The notes under the pieces: model-generated
Seen by the model: the letters and a program-made list of their open reading frames with translations, nothing else
The model's database searches: none
What the model was told of the DNA's origin: nothing
Program-made: the position numbers and the translations under genes
Part shown: positions 13,478 to 21,568 of the stretch, piece after piece
How positions within the stretch are numbered: position 1 is the stretch's first letter
How the letters are laid out: every line of letters begins with the position of its first letter
Assembly (NCBI GenBank): GCA_021801885.1
Contig: JAKABL010000003.1
Span: 1-25,990 of the forward strand
From: a bacterium
Lineage (GTDB): Bacteria > Patescibacteriota > Minisyncoccia > UBA6257 > 2-01-FULL-56-20
Direction of reading: 5' to 3'
DNA: 25,990 nucleotides

Positions 13478-13921
13478 ATGCCACAACTCACAAGTTCCCA
13501 CGTCTTGATCGCGGAACGGCGCGTAAAGAAATTCGATCTAAGCAAGGTAAAAAAGAACCTTGAGCACAAAGGCTGGGATCGTGAACGGATCAAGGCTGCC
13601 GAAGCGCTCTACCGCAAGTTCTTGGTCGTCATTGCGCTCTCGGACGAGGGCCATCGCGTCGTCCCCCCCACCGAAGACGTCTTTACTTTCTGGCGAGCCC
13701 ATCACGAGCAATGGATGGACTACTACGAGGCATTTTCCCATGCGGGCATCCGCCTCGTGAATCCTCCGCTCCGGCGCAAACCGCTCATATTCCGCATGGG
13801 ATACGAGCGGAATCTCCGGGAAACGCACGCACTGTGGCGCCTCGCCTTCAATGAGGAGCCTCCGTGCGAGGAATGCGAAATGCCGCACGCCGCGCTCGTC
13901 GCCTCCGCCGAACAGGAATGA
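13478..13921 (+). CDS. Glycine-rich-domain-protein-like hypothetical protein
   Basis: A 147-residue soluble protein. The stretch ALYRKFLVVIAL...VVPPTEDVFTFWRAHHEQWMDYYEAF (about 46-88) resembles the repeat of the GRDP-like family (DUF1399 type), in which an FWHAH-like motif follows a Leu-rich helix and a VPT turn. This is a similarity by eye and could be wrong. A CEEC pair (about 130-133) near the C-terminus could bind a metal. Function in bacteria is unknown. The ATG at 13478 is preferred because GGTGGAG lies 4 nt upstream. It is the only plus-strand gene after gatA and is closed by its own terminator. Confidence 0.7.
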   Translation: MPQLTSSHVLIAERRVKKFDLSKVKKNLEHKGWDRERIKAAEALYRKFLVVIALSDEGHRVVPPTEDVFTFWRAHHEQWMDYYEAFSHAGIRLVNPPLRRKPLIFRMGYERNLRETHALWRLAFNEEPPCEECEMPHAALVASAEQE

Positions 13922-13946
13922 CCATCCCCGACCCTATCCTCAACCC

Positions 13947-13980
13947 GCCGCGCGCGCTCCCCTGCGCTCGCGGCTTTTTT
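13947..13980 (+). terminator. Intrinsic terminator of the 13478 gene
   Basis: GCCGCG/CGCGGC with an inner GCGC/GCGC stem, followed by six T. Confidence 0.75.
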
Positions 13981-14031
13981 ATACCCATCACCCATCCCCG
14001 CGCGCACCGGGATCCCGCAACGGGGACGTCG

Positions 14032-14091
14032 ACAAAAGAAAAACGCCCTTCGCGCCTTTTGGGTGGTTGCCCAAAAGGAACGAAAGGCGTT
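14032..14091 (-). terminator. Intrinsic terminator of the Ig-like lipoprotein gene
   Basis: A long interrupted stem (AACGCC/GGCGTT outside, a perfect 9-bp CCTTTTGGG/CCCAAAAGG inside) ends on the minus strand in TTTTTCTTTT, 11 nt after the stop codon. Confidence 0.85.
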
Positions 14092-14102
14092 GTTGATACT
14101 GA

Positions 14103-15920
14103 TTATTGGAGAGGGATGGCGACGGGCGGATTGGCGCCCTGGACGACATAGATGTCCGTCCCGTTGGCGATGAACCCGTCCGGGAACGCCGTGGTCGTGG
14201 CCGAGGTGACCGCGACCGGATTCCCGCTCGCATCAAATGCGACGAACGACGTATCCTGCGCCGCCGGATTGAGGCAGGCGACGAGGAACTCCCCGTTCGC
14301 GTCGATGTCGGTGAGCCCCGTAGGAAGCGGGCACACCTTGGTGAGTGAAATGGACTTCACGAGCGGCATGGTCGGCGTCGAGGCGTCGTAGATGAGCAAC
14401 AGATCATCGTACGCCGACAGGAAGGCGACCCGTCCGGTATACGTCCCGGACTTTATGACGCTCAGCCACCAACCCGCGTTCGCGCTGGTGTACTGACTCC
14501 ACGCCGTAACGCCCTGCAGACCGGTGGAACCGATCCCCGTGCCTCCGGCGTTCGTGAGCCACAGAGACGGCGTGCCGTCCACGGACGACGAGACCACGTA
14601 CGGCGTACCATTGAGGGTGAACACCCTGCAATTGTACGACATCGTACCCGTCGGCACCGGAACGGATTGTTCGTTCGCCACGCCCGGCGTGAAAAGCGCG
14701 ATGCCATTGGTTCCTGGCTGCGCAACGCAGGCAAGATTTCCCGCAACGTCGTTGTCGGAAATCCCGAATAAAGGGATGGTTGCACCTGTCGCTAGCGATC
14801 CATCAAGGTTATAGGTATCCGGACCGCTAATGAAATAGGTGCTTCCGTTATATACCGTGGAGGGCCCGCCGGTCTGCGCAAACTTCTCCGCAACCGACCA
14901 GGTATTGTTCGTGAACTGCCACGGGTAGGTATTGAGTTGCCATACCTGCACCACCTCTCCGTTAGGCCCGAAGGCGGCGGAGTTGTAGGGAGGCAGATAG
15001 GCGAACGCTACGGTGTTACTTGCTGCCGTTCCATCCGTCGGCACATCCTGGAAATCGATCCAGGTGCCCGGCATCTGTGCGGTCCCGAACGTCACGCTGA
15101 AGGACATGGACGTGCCGTCCGCGCTCACGCTGGTTGGCGTGATGGTCGGCCAATATCCTCCCGTACCGATTTGATCGGTACTTGCGAATCCGGTACCGGT
15201 CATAGTAAAAGAGACGGTTCCTTTCTCGCAACTATCGGGACATCCGATCCAGTTTTTACCCAGGGTCGTCACCGAAGTGATCGTGGGCGTCGCCCGCGTC
15301 ACCGTGAGCGTCGCGGATCCGGATACCTGCGTATCCGCATTCGCGGTTGCGCTGATGTGGGCCGTGCCGGCAACCACACCCTTGATCGCTCCCGTCGACG
15401 CATCGACGGTGGCAACCGAGGTGTTGTCGGAGGCAAAGTTTCCACAGTTATTGTTTGTCGTCCCGTCGCTCATGGTGACCGTGCAGGTCGCCTGAGCGGT
15501 CGCACCTGCCTGAATGGAGGCAGGAGTGACATTTACGGAAACGGACGATACCGTGGCGGCGGGAGCCGTCACCGTAAGCGTCGCGGATCCGGATACCTGC
15601 GCCGCATTCGCGGTTGCGCTGATGTGGGCCGTGCCGGCAACCACACCCTTTATCGCTCCCGTCGACGCATCGACGGTGGCGACCGAGGTGTTGTCGGAAG
15701 CAAAGCTTCCGCAATTACCATTGGTGGTCCCGTCGCTCATGGTGACCGTGCAGGTCGCCTGAGCGGTCGCACCTGCCTGAATGGAGGCAGGAGTGACATT
15801 TACGGAAACGGACAAAACTTTGGGTTGAGGCGGAGGATTAGTTCCACCAAGAGATCCGCCACCGCAGCCTACGGCTGCTAGTGCAAGACCAAAGAAAGAG
15901 ACAGCGATGAGGCTGCGCAT
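14103..15920 (-). CDS. Surface lipoprotein with two Ig-like (BIG) repeats and a propeller-like domain
   Basis: A 605-residue exported protein. The signal peptide ends in a lipobox-like AAVGC, so Cys19 is the probable lipid-anchored residue, followed by a Gly-rich spacer. Two nearly identical ~90-residue bacterial Ig-like (Big_2) domains come next (SVSVNVTPASIQAGATAQ... TSVATVDASTGAIKGVVAGTAHISATA). A TIG-like segment (PTITSVTTLGKNWIGC...) follows, and then ~350 residues with repeated short beta-strand units suggesting a propeller. Its role is probably adhesion or binding at the surface. The start is set by AGGAGAG 6 nt before the ATG and a full promoter at 15971-15998. Both are foreign to the leaderless style of most other genes. 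No partner can be named. Confidence 0.78.
   Translation of the reverse strand: MRSLIAVSFFGLALAAVGCGGGSLGGTNPPPQPKVLSVSVNVTPASIQAGATAQATCTVTMSDGTTNGNCGSFASDNTSVATVDASTGAIKGVVAGTAHISATANAAQVSGSATLTVTAPAATVSSVSVNVTPASIQAGATAQATCTVTMSDGTTNNNCGNFASDNTSVATVDASTGAIKGVVAGTAHISATANADTQVSGSATLTVTRATPTITSVTTLGKNWIGCPDSCEKGTVSFTMTGTGFASTDQIGTGGYWPTITPTSVSADGTSMSFSVTFGTAQMPGTWIDFQDVPTDGTAASNTVAFAYLPPYNSAAFGPNGEVVQVWQLNTYPWQFTNNTWSVAEKFAQTGGPSTVYNGSTYFISGPDTYNLDGSLATGATIPLFGISDNDVAGNLACVAQPGTNGIALFTPGVANEQSVPVPTGTMSYNCRVFTLNGTPYVVSSSVDGTPSLWLTNAGGTGIGSTGLQGVTAWSQYTSANAGWWLSVIKSGTYTGRVAFLSAYDDLLLIYDASTPTMPLVKSISLTKVCPLPTGLTDIDANGEFLVACLNPAAQDTSFVAFDASGNPVAVTSATTTAFPDGFIANGTDIYVVQGANPPVAIPLQ
15300..15813 (-). 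repeat. Tandem duplication of an Ig-like domain
   Basis: Two units, 15300-15546 and 15570-15813, are nearly identical in DNA and differ by one 3-bp indel and scattered substitutions. The low divergence points to recent duplication or continued gene conversion. Confidence 0.9.
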
Positions 15921-15970
15921 GAGACGCTCTCCTAGATTGGGATATAAGCAGATAAAATCCGCCTACGTAT

Positions 15971-15998
15971 ACAGTAGCATTTTTAAGAAAAAAGTCAA
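15971..15998 (-). promoter_or_regulatory. Sigma-70-type promoter of the Ig-like lipoprotein gene
   Basis: TTGACT, a 16-nt spacer and TACTGT with an extended TG on the minus strand, predicting a leader of about 44 nt that contains the AGGAGAG ribosome site. Confidence 0.65.
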
Positions 15999-16010
15999 TA
16001 TCCCGCGCGC

Positions 16011-18896
16011 TTACGGATTCGTCTCGTGCACGCCCGGATTCGTCACTGTCACGGTGACATTGGCGCTCGAACTTACGGAAGAAAAGGCGTTCGTACCATT
16101 GCACGTAATGGAATAGGTGGTGTTCGTGGAGGGCGTATCGGTGGCGGAACCGTTCAGGGTGGTTCCCGTGAACGCAATGGGGGTGCCCGTCGCGAATCTT
16201 CCGCCCGAAAGCATGCAGGAGCTCACGTTCGTGGCGGCATAGGTGATCGTGGTGGCCTGGGGCACGATGACGGAGGTCGGATTCGCGGCAATCGTCGTGC
16301 TCGGCGCATTGGTCTGGTTAAGGGCCGAAGATACCGTCACCTGCGCGCGCCCCGACTGCGAAGGATCCTGCGCGGAGGTCGCGACGACGGTCGCCACGCC
16401 ATCCCGGCTCGGCGAAGTATAGGTGCCGTTCGCATTCACGGAACCGAATGCATTCGCCACGGACCACGTGACCGCCTTCGAGGCGTTCGGACCGCCCGCT
16501 ACTGTGGCGGTGCACTGGGACGTGGCCGCCCATCCTATGCGCGTCGGCGCGCATGCGACCGAGATGCCCGTGATGGCCGTCGAGGTGGAAGAGCTGCCAT
16601 TATTGGTATTCGTAAAGGAAACTGAGATTTGCATGGGTATTGCAGAGCATCCTTGACGAGTCTGCGCATCACAATACTTCGAATTGCCGACCACGTTCAC
16701 CGTGCCGCTATACCTCCCCGCGGGCAACGACGGCGACGCGGTCACGGTGAGAGGCGCAGTGGCGCCCGTCGTCCCCTGCTCCGTCGCGCTGTTCGTCGTC
16801 GTCGCCGCAGCGGGCGAGAGGGAGAACCACGTGGCGGTCGTCGTCGCGGTCCAGTGGAGCGAGGACCCGGGCGCTCCCGTGTTCTGCACGGTGATCGTAC
16901 CGGCCCCGGAACCGTTGAGGATGAGCGAGGTGGGGTTCACCGCCATGGCCGCGATCGGATACCACATAATGACCGAGGTTGCGGTGCTTTGCGTCGGCGT
17001 GAGCGTGACCGAAGGCGAAGGACCGCCGCTGCAGGCATACATGCCGGCAGAGGAATCGTAATAATATGCCGACCAATCGCAGACAATGGCGCTCGTCGCC
17101 TGGGATGTGGCGGCGAATGCCCGCATGGCGAACGCGGACCGGAGGGCGGCGAGGAGCCCCTTTCCGCCGGAAGATGCTTCGGCAATATTACTGTAACGCA
17201 CCGAATCAAGGGCATAACCCGAAGCCGCCACGGGTATTGTTTGTAAGTTCACTGCGTTGCCCGCACCAAAAGATATGTTGGAATATACCGCGTGCGTAAG
17301 GTTGGTCGAGGTTGCGGTAAGGGAGCCGCCGAACACATTCCAGGATCCGGCGACCGGCCCGCCCGTCACGATGTTCGTGGAGGTCACGACGAGCGTTCCG
17401 CCGGCGCCCACGGTGATCACGGTGCTGAACGGCGTACCGAATGCCGCGCCCCCCTGGCCCATCTGCCAGGTCTCCGTGTAGCTCCCCGTCTGGGCCGGCG
17501 CGGTAAGGCTCTTCAGCATGAACTGCGCGGTGTCGCCCGGAGCGACCACCGAGGCGCCGTTCGCGGCATACTCATAGTGCGCAGGAATGATTACGGTGGC
17601 GGGGAAACACTTGATGCCTCCGCCGTTTACAGGAAGCGCGGATGCGTACGCGGTCGGAATGAGGCCTCCGTGCGCGTCGTTGATGGCCGCAGGAGCCTGG
17701 ATGGCGCCGCCTGTCGTGCACCTTTGAATCGTGGTCGACGTGGGCGCGACCCAGGTCGCGGTGATCGGCACGATCTTCGTGTACTGCATGGGGTCGGGGG
17801 AGGGCGTGAAGGATCCGCTCGTATGCGCAAGCGCATCGAGCGTGCCGGCGTACACATAGTTCACCGTGCAGGAAGCGCCGTAGTTCGCGGTCGTGGATGC
17901 CGGCGCATTGAGGATGCCGTCGCCGTTCGTGCTCACCTGGCACGTGCCGCTCGGCGTCCCCTGGATGGTGTTGGTGCGCGTGGAAGGCCAGAACGACGTG
18001 CCGGTGTTCTTCATCGTGATTTCGAGCGGATTGCCGTCGGTGCCGATCGTCGTCACCTGGCTCGGGGACACCGTCGTCGGAAGGTTGCTGCCGACCGGCT
18101 GGGCGTCATAGGTCGTGGCGCCTGCCTGGATCTGGAGCAGGAACCCGTCGGTCGACGCATTGTTCCACTTGTCGAACGCGCCGTTGCTCCAGCCGCCGCC
18201 GATCGGGGTCGTTCCCGGCACGCCCACCGCGTCATCGTACGGATTCCAGCAGGAAGGGTTCATGGCGTTATCCACCGGCACGTTGAAGTCGTACTCGACG
18301 GGATAGAGCGTTACGGTCACGTTGTTGAGCACCGTGCCCGCCGGCAGCGGACGGGTCTCCGCGCCAAGGAAGATGTCGCCAAGACGGTTATGGAGCGTCG
18401 CCTCGGGCGCGCCGCACTTCGTGGTTGCGGGCGTGACGTACGGCCCGCCGCCCACGATCGGCGAATACACATCCGCGCCCGCCGTCCCGTTCGCGATCTG
18501 GCTGGCCCACGGCGTCCATCCCTGATGGCAGTTCGTGCCGTCCGGCTGGCAGATCTCAAGGCCGAGACGGAAGTCCACGCTAAAGGACGATGCGTTCAGA
18601 TAGATCTTATGCGGAACGCCGCTCTGATAGTCCGAGGGATTGATGGCATAGCCGGAGGCGTCGGTGATCGGCCCGCCGTCGAACACCTGCTGCTGCGATA
18701 CGCCCGTCACCTTCGCCGAATATCCGTAGACGTTGAGTCCGAAGACCACGGTGCTCGTGGCCCCGAACGAAGAGGCATGCGCGGTCGGCGCGGCCACCGA
18801 TGCGCGGGAAAAATAGGCGAACGCCCCGATGCCGCCCGCGGCCACGAGGGCGACCACCGCAAGGGACAATGCGAGCAACTTTGACCGGATCTTCAT
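16011..18896 (-). CDS. Large multi-domain surface protein with SipW/TasA-like signal
   Basis: A 961-residue exported protein. The N-terminus (MKIRSK...GGIGAFAYFSRASV, 1-34) resembles signal peptides of SipW-dependent TasA-type fibre proteins. Residues 290-305 (LEITMKNTGTSFWPST) and 450-496 (APGDTAQF...TGSYTETWQMGQGG..FGTPFSTVITV) match the two halves of an NBR1-type Ig-like (FW) domain split by ~140 residues. Residues 652-762 look like a BACON domain (NPTSLILNGSGAGTITVQNTG...). Two Ig-like domains follow at about 775-857 and 868-955. Many paired cysteines suggest disulfides. No sortase or PEP-CTERM tail is seen. The ATG at 18896 is preferred over 18905 because TACTAT lies 7 nt upstream. It may coat or tip the pilus; that is inference. 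Confidence 0.78.
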   Translation of the reverse strand: MKIRSKLLALSLAVVALVAAGGIGAFAYFSRASVAAPTAHASSFGATSTVVFGLNVYGYSAKVTGVSQQQVFDGGPITDASGYAINPSDYQSGVPHKIYLNASSFSVDFRLGLEICQPDGTNCHQGWTPWASQIANGTAGADVYSPIVGGGPYVTPATTKCGAPEATLHNRLGDIFLGAETRPLPAGTVLNNVTVTLYPVEYDFNVPVDNAMNPSCWNPYDDAVGVPGTTPIGGGWSNGAFDKWNNASTDGFLLQIQAGATTYDAQPVGSNLPTTVSPSQVTTIGTDGNPLEITMKNTGTSFWPSTRTNTIQGTPSGTCQVSTNGDGILNAPASTTANYGASCTVNYVYAGTLDALAHTSGSFTPSPDPMQYTKIVPITATWVAPTSTTIQRCTTGGAIQAPAAINDAHGGLIPTAYASALPVNGGGIKCFPATVIIPAHYEYAANGASVVAPGDTAQFMLKSLTAPAQTGSYTETWQMGQGGAAFGTPFSTVITVGAGGTLVVTSTNIVTGGPVAGSWNVFGGSLTATSTNLTHAVYSNISFGAGNAVNLQTIPVAASGYALDSVRYSNIAEASSGGKGLLAALRSAFAMRAFAATSQATSAIVCDWSAYYYDSSAGMYACSGGPSPSVTLTPTQSTATSVIMWYPIAAMAVNPTSLILNGSGAGTITVQNTGAPGSSLHWTATTTATWFSLSPAAATTTNSATEQGTTGATAPLTVTASPSLPAGRYSGTVNVVGNSKYCDAQTRQGCSAIPMQISVSFTNTNNGSSSTSTAITGISVACAPTRIGWAATSQCTATVAGGPNASKAVTWSVANAFGSVNANGTYTSPSRDGVATVVATSAQDPSQSGRAQVTVSSALNQTNAPSTTIAANPTSVIVPQATTITYAATNVSSCMLSGGRFATGTPIAFTGTTLNGSATDTPSTNTTYSITCNGTNAFSSVSSSANVTVTVTNPGVHETNP

Positions 18897-18903
18897 GGCG
18901 TGC

Positions 18904-18909
18904 ATAGTA
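18904..18909 (-). promoter_or_regulatory. -10 box of the large surface protein gene (leaderless)
   Basis: TACTAT on the minus strand, 7 nt before the ATG at 18896. It overlaps the first possible ATG at 18905, which excludes that start. Confidence 0.55.
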
Positions 18910-18916
18910 AAAGGAT

Positions 18917-19408
18917 TTATTGACCGATGTAGCTCACGGAGACCTTTGCCCCGCCCGTTCCGGGCACTCCGGATCCCGAGAGCGGCATGAGGACCACATT
19001 AAGGGAGGATGATCCGTTCACGGCGTAGAGCCCCATGAAGGCCGCAGTGTTCGCCTGGTTCGTGAGCGTCCATCCGTGCGCGGCGATGTACGCCTTATAC
19101 GCGGCGTAGAGCTCCGCCGGCGTGGAACGCGAGGTCCATTCCGCGGTGTACTGCTTGGTGCTCGAGGAATACGTTATGGAATAGCTGTTCGTGACGCCCG
19201 CGGGCGATCCGTCCGTGCCGGTGGCCGCGCCGATCACGAGGCCCATGGGGAATCCGGAGACCACCTGGCCCGCCTGCGCGTGCACGGGTACCGGTGCCGA
19301 AGGCTGCGGCGCGCCGGAATGCAGGAACCACGTCACGATGAGCCCTATGGCCACCACGACCACTACGATCACGCCCACCCATACCCACAGATCCCTCTTG
19401 GTGTTCAT
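18917..19408 (-). CDS. Single-pass membrane protein with extracellular domain
   Basis: A 163-residue protein. A short basic N-terminus is followed by one transmembrane helix (about 8-29), a Pro-rich spacer, and a C-terminal domain that starts near 47. It contains SYSITYSSSTKQYTAEW and a segment (STPAELYAAYKAYIAAHGWTL) in which a helix leads into a Gly-Trp turn, a layout common in uncharacterised CPR pilus-locus proteins. There is no catalytic motif. It sits between the prepilins and the large surface protein, so an accessory role in the pilus or surface layer is plausible. The ATG at 19408 is preferred because TATAAT lies exactly 6 nt upstream. Confidence 0.72.
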   Translation of the reverse strand: MNTKRDLWVWVGVIVVVVVAIGLIVTWFLHSGAPQPSAPVPVHAQAGQVVSGFPMGLVIGAATGTDGSPAGVTNSYSITYSSSTKQYTAEWTSRSTPAELYAAYKAYIAAHGWTLTNQANTAAFMGLYAVNGSSSLNVVLMPLSGSGVPGTGGAKVSVSYIGQ

Positions 19409-19414
19409 GCGTTT

Positions 19415-19420
19415 ATTATA
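19415..19420 (-). promoter_or_regulatory. -10 box of the 163-residue membrane protein gene (leaderless)
   Basis: TATAAT on the minus strand, 6 nt before the ATG at 19408. Confidence 0.65.
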
Positions 19421-19461
19421 CCCTTTCTGCAATCGCGAAGGGCTGTGGATAAGCAAGGGGC

Positions 19462-20157
19462 TCAGCAGCCCACGCTGCCGCAATCGATCTGGCGGGCGCT
19501 CACCGTCGTCTGGAATGGAAGCACGTCGTTCGCCACGGCGGGATCGGTGGAGCTCGGCGCAATGCCGATCGAGATCGTGATGCGCGGCGTCCAATGGTCC
19601 CCTTCAAGATTGCCGAACAGGCGGAACGCAAGATACTTCACCACCACATCGCTGCCCGTGAGCGCGACGGGTGATGTATCGGAAGCCTGCAGGTCCTGCC
19701 GCATGAGCTGCCCGTTCTGGAGCGAATACGTCACCTCGTGCCCCTCGGCCGTATAGTAATGGATCGCGGGACAGGTCCACACCGCGAGGTCCTTGGTGCC
19801 CTGATACCAATCCTCGGAAGGCGCGCTCGGCGCGGCCTGGCCGGAGTCGGAAATGGTGCACGGCCCGCACGCGGACGAAGGAGTGTTTGCGCTATTCGTG
19901 TTCAGATCGTGACAGAACAGATATCCCGTACGCTCCTCGCGCGCCATCTGCTCGAGCACGAGCGTCACGTTGCTCTCCGCGGAAATGAGCGATGCCACCC
20001 GACGCTGCGTCCTCAATGCACTGATGAATCCCCCGCTCGCGATGGTCGCGATCACCGCAAAAAGACCGATGGCCACAAGGAGCTCGACGAGCGTGAATCC
20101 GCCGCGGGCGCGAGGCGCGTCGGGAACGGTGCGGGAGAGGGAATGATGGGAGCGCAT
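19462..20157 (-). CDS. PilW-like minor prepilin
   Basis: A 231-residue protein with a basic leader and the class III prepilin site RGGFTLVELLVAIGLFAVIATIA, with cleavage after Gly and Glu at position 5 of the mature protein. After the N-terminal helix comes ALRTQRRVASLISAESNVTLVLEQMARE, characteristic of PilW/GspJ-like subunits, followed by a globular domain with cysteine pairs (CGPC and a C-terminal CGSVGC). It should be cleaved by the PilD encoded nearby and placed in the pilus tip complex. The start lies 4 nt after the stop of the PilV-like gene, so translation is probably coupled. There is no separate promoter. Confidence 0.83.
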   Translation of the reverse strand: MRSHHSLSRTVPDAPRARGGFTLVELLVAIGLFAVIATIASGGFISALRTQRRVASLISAESNVTLVLEQMAREERTGYLFCHDLNTNSANTPSSACGPCTISDSGQAAPSAPSEDWYQGTKDLAVWTCPAIHYYTAEGHEVTYSLQNGQLMRQDLQASDTSPVALTGSDVVVKYLAFRLFGNLEGDHWTPRITISIGIAPSSTDPAVANDVLPFQTTVSARQIDCGSVGC

Positions 20158-20161
20158 GGAA

Positions 20162-20749
20162 TTATGGATGCCAGTTATAGAACACATCTTCGAGGACGAC
20201 CTTGCCGGGAATGCCGCCTTCGCTCCATGTCACGGTCGCTATGACGTCGATCGAGGTATTGTTCGCAGAACGGATCACTTCGATATCGCGGGAGAACGGC
20301 GTCGGCGTGGCGCCGGACGGCGCGTCCGCCTTGTCGTAATACATAAGGACATTCCCCATGCCGGGATTCTGATCGGGAGCGAGATACAGCAGAGAAGGGA
20401 TCGGCTGGAGGGATCCCTGCCCGCACGTGGCGGCGGTCGTGCGGAAATCGAAATTGTAGTATTCCGCGCCGCCGGCGCCGAAGTTGAAGCATCCCGTATA
20501 GGAGCCCACCCATCCTCCCATCTCATCGCCGCGCGCCACGCCGTCGTACACGTTGTGATCGATGAGACTCTTCGCGATCTCGATGCCTTCGGCGGCAAGG
20601 TAGGTCCCTTTCGCCTGATCGGCCGTCGTACGCTGGAGATAGAGCGAGCGGGACAGGAGCGTAAGCACGCCGATGAGGCCGACGGTAAGGATGCTGAGCG
20701 CCACAAGCGCCTCAATGATGGTTTGGCCCTTTCGGGAAGCGTCGTCCAT
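20162..20749 (-). CDS. PilV-like minor prepilin
   Basis: A 195-residue protein with the leader MDDASRKGQ and the hydrophobic helix TIIEALVALSILTVGLIGVLTLLSR. The Gly-Gln cut site and Glu5-equivalent fit PilV/GspI-like subunits. It continues with the conserved AKGTYLAAEGIEIAKSLIDHNVYDGVARG segment typical of PilV-like proteins in Parcubacteria. The C-terminal part is a globular beta-rich domain with few cysteines. It forms a translational unit with the downstream PilW-like gene. A TACAAT lies 19 nt before the ATG and a weaker TATAGA 8 nt before it, so the transcript has either a short leader or almost none. Confidence 0.82.
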   Translation of the reverse strand: MDDASRKGQTIIEALVALSILTVGLIGVLTLLSRSLYLQRTTADQAKGTYLAAEGIEIAKSLIDHNVYDGVARGDEMGGWVGSYTGCFNFGAGGAEYYNFDFRTTAATCGQGSLQPIPSLLYLAPDQNPGMGNVLMYYDKADAPSGATPTPFSRDIEVIRSANNTSIDVIATVTWSEGGIPGKVVLEDVFYNWHP

Positions 20750-20797
20750 ATGCGTTCTCTATAGATATATTGTACCCTTCGCGCCCGCAAATCCCAA

Positions 20798-21514
20798 TCA
20801 GAAGCTCACCTGGCCGTCAGGGTTCACGGTAATGACAGCGAAGCTCTGGCCGTCCGTCGTCTGCAGACACACGATCGACGAGGATTTCACCGCGGGCGCG
20901 AACGCGGTATTCTGCGCGGTCTCGTAATTCACGAGCATGGTGGGATTCGGCGGAAAGAACATCACCGCGGAAAGAACGTCGGTGCTCTGCGTGGAAGCGC
21001 ATTGAGCGGGAACGTGCTGCTGTCCCGGCGCCACGAGGTGCACCCCCTGCGAAAGCGGCATATCCCAGCTCGAGAGCTGATAGATGCTCTCGTATGCGGG
21101 ACGCGGAGGATATGCGGCCGTGCTCGCGCCGGCATAATTCCCGGAATAGACGCCCGAATACGCGCCGAGGCCGAGCGCGGTCGTGGTCGCAAGCGAAGGG
21201 CATCGGCCGTAGGCGTCGAGCGGCGGCATATAGGCGAAAAGCGAGTATGTGCCGTTGCCCTGCGGTCCGGCGCCGTAATTGAACTGCACGCCGTATGCGC
21301 ACGCATTGCCGCCGGACCCCGAACCGGTGTACGTCGCAAGCGCGAGCTCTCGGGCTTGGAGGATCATTTCCCCGATCTTCGCGGTCTCCACGGTGAGCGC
21401 ATCCTGATTCTGGCCCACATTGCTGTAGCCTATCGAGATCGCGGCGAAGAGCGTCATGATGCCGATCACGACGAGCATCTCGACGAGCGTGAATCCGCGG
21501 CGGGAGCGTTCCAT
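20798..21514 (-). CDS. GspH/FimT-like minor prepilin
   Basis: A 238-residue protein with the prepilin site SRRGFTLVEMLVVIGIMTLFAAISIGY, then KIGEMILQARELALATYTG, which fits the GspH/FimT type of minor pilin. A long Gly/Tyr/Ser-rich section (about 60-140) precedes a C-terminal beta domain ending in DGQSFAVITVNPDGQVSF. It probably initiates pilus assembly with the PilV-, PilW- and PilX-like subunits. Of two in-frame ATGs, the second (21514) is preferred because an extended TACAAT box is 7 nt upstream of it and only 4 nt from the first. Confidence 0.82.
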   Translation of the reverse strand: MERSRRGFTLVEMLVVIGIMTLFAAISIGYSNVGQNQDALTVETAKIGEMILQARELALATYTGSGSGGNACAYGVQFNYGAGPQGNGTYSLFAYMPPLDAYGRCPSLATTTALGLGAYSGVYSGNYAGASTAAYPPRPAYESIYQLSSWDMPLSQGVHLVAPGQQHVPAQCASTQSTDVLSAVMFFPPNPTMLVNYETAQNTAFAPAVKSSSIVCLQTTDGQSFAVITVNPDGQVSF

Positions 21515-21521
21515 GCTATCC

Positions 21522-21530
21522 ATTGTACCA
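21522..21530 (-). promoter_or_regulatory. Extended -10 of the GspH-like gene (leaderless)
   Basis: TGG-TACAAT on the minus strand, 7 nt before the ATG at 21514. Confidence 0.6.
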
Positions 21531-21568
21531 CTCCCCCGGGCGGAGGTCCTTTCCGCGCGCCGCGCGCG

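Noticed and set aside
17292..18884. 530-codon open frame on the plus strand
   Set aside because: It lies fully opposite the large surface protein, is extremely Arg/Gly-rich without any domain, and has no start signals. It is a high-GC antisense shadow.
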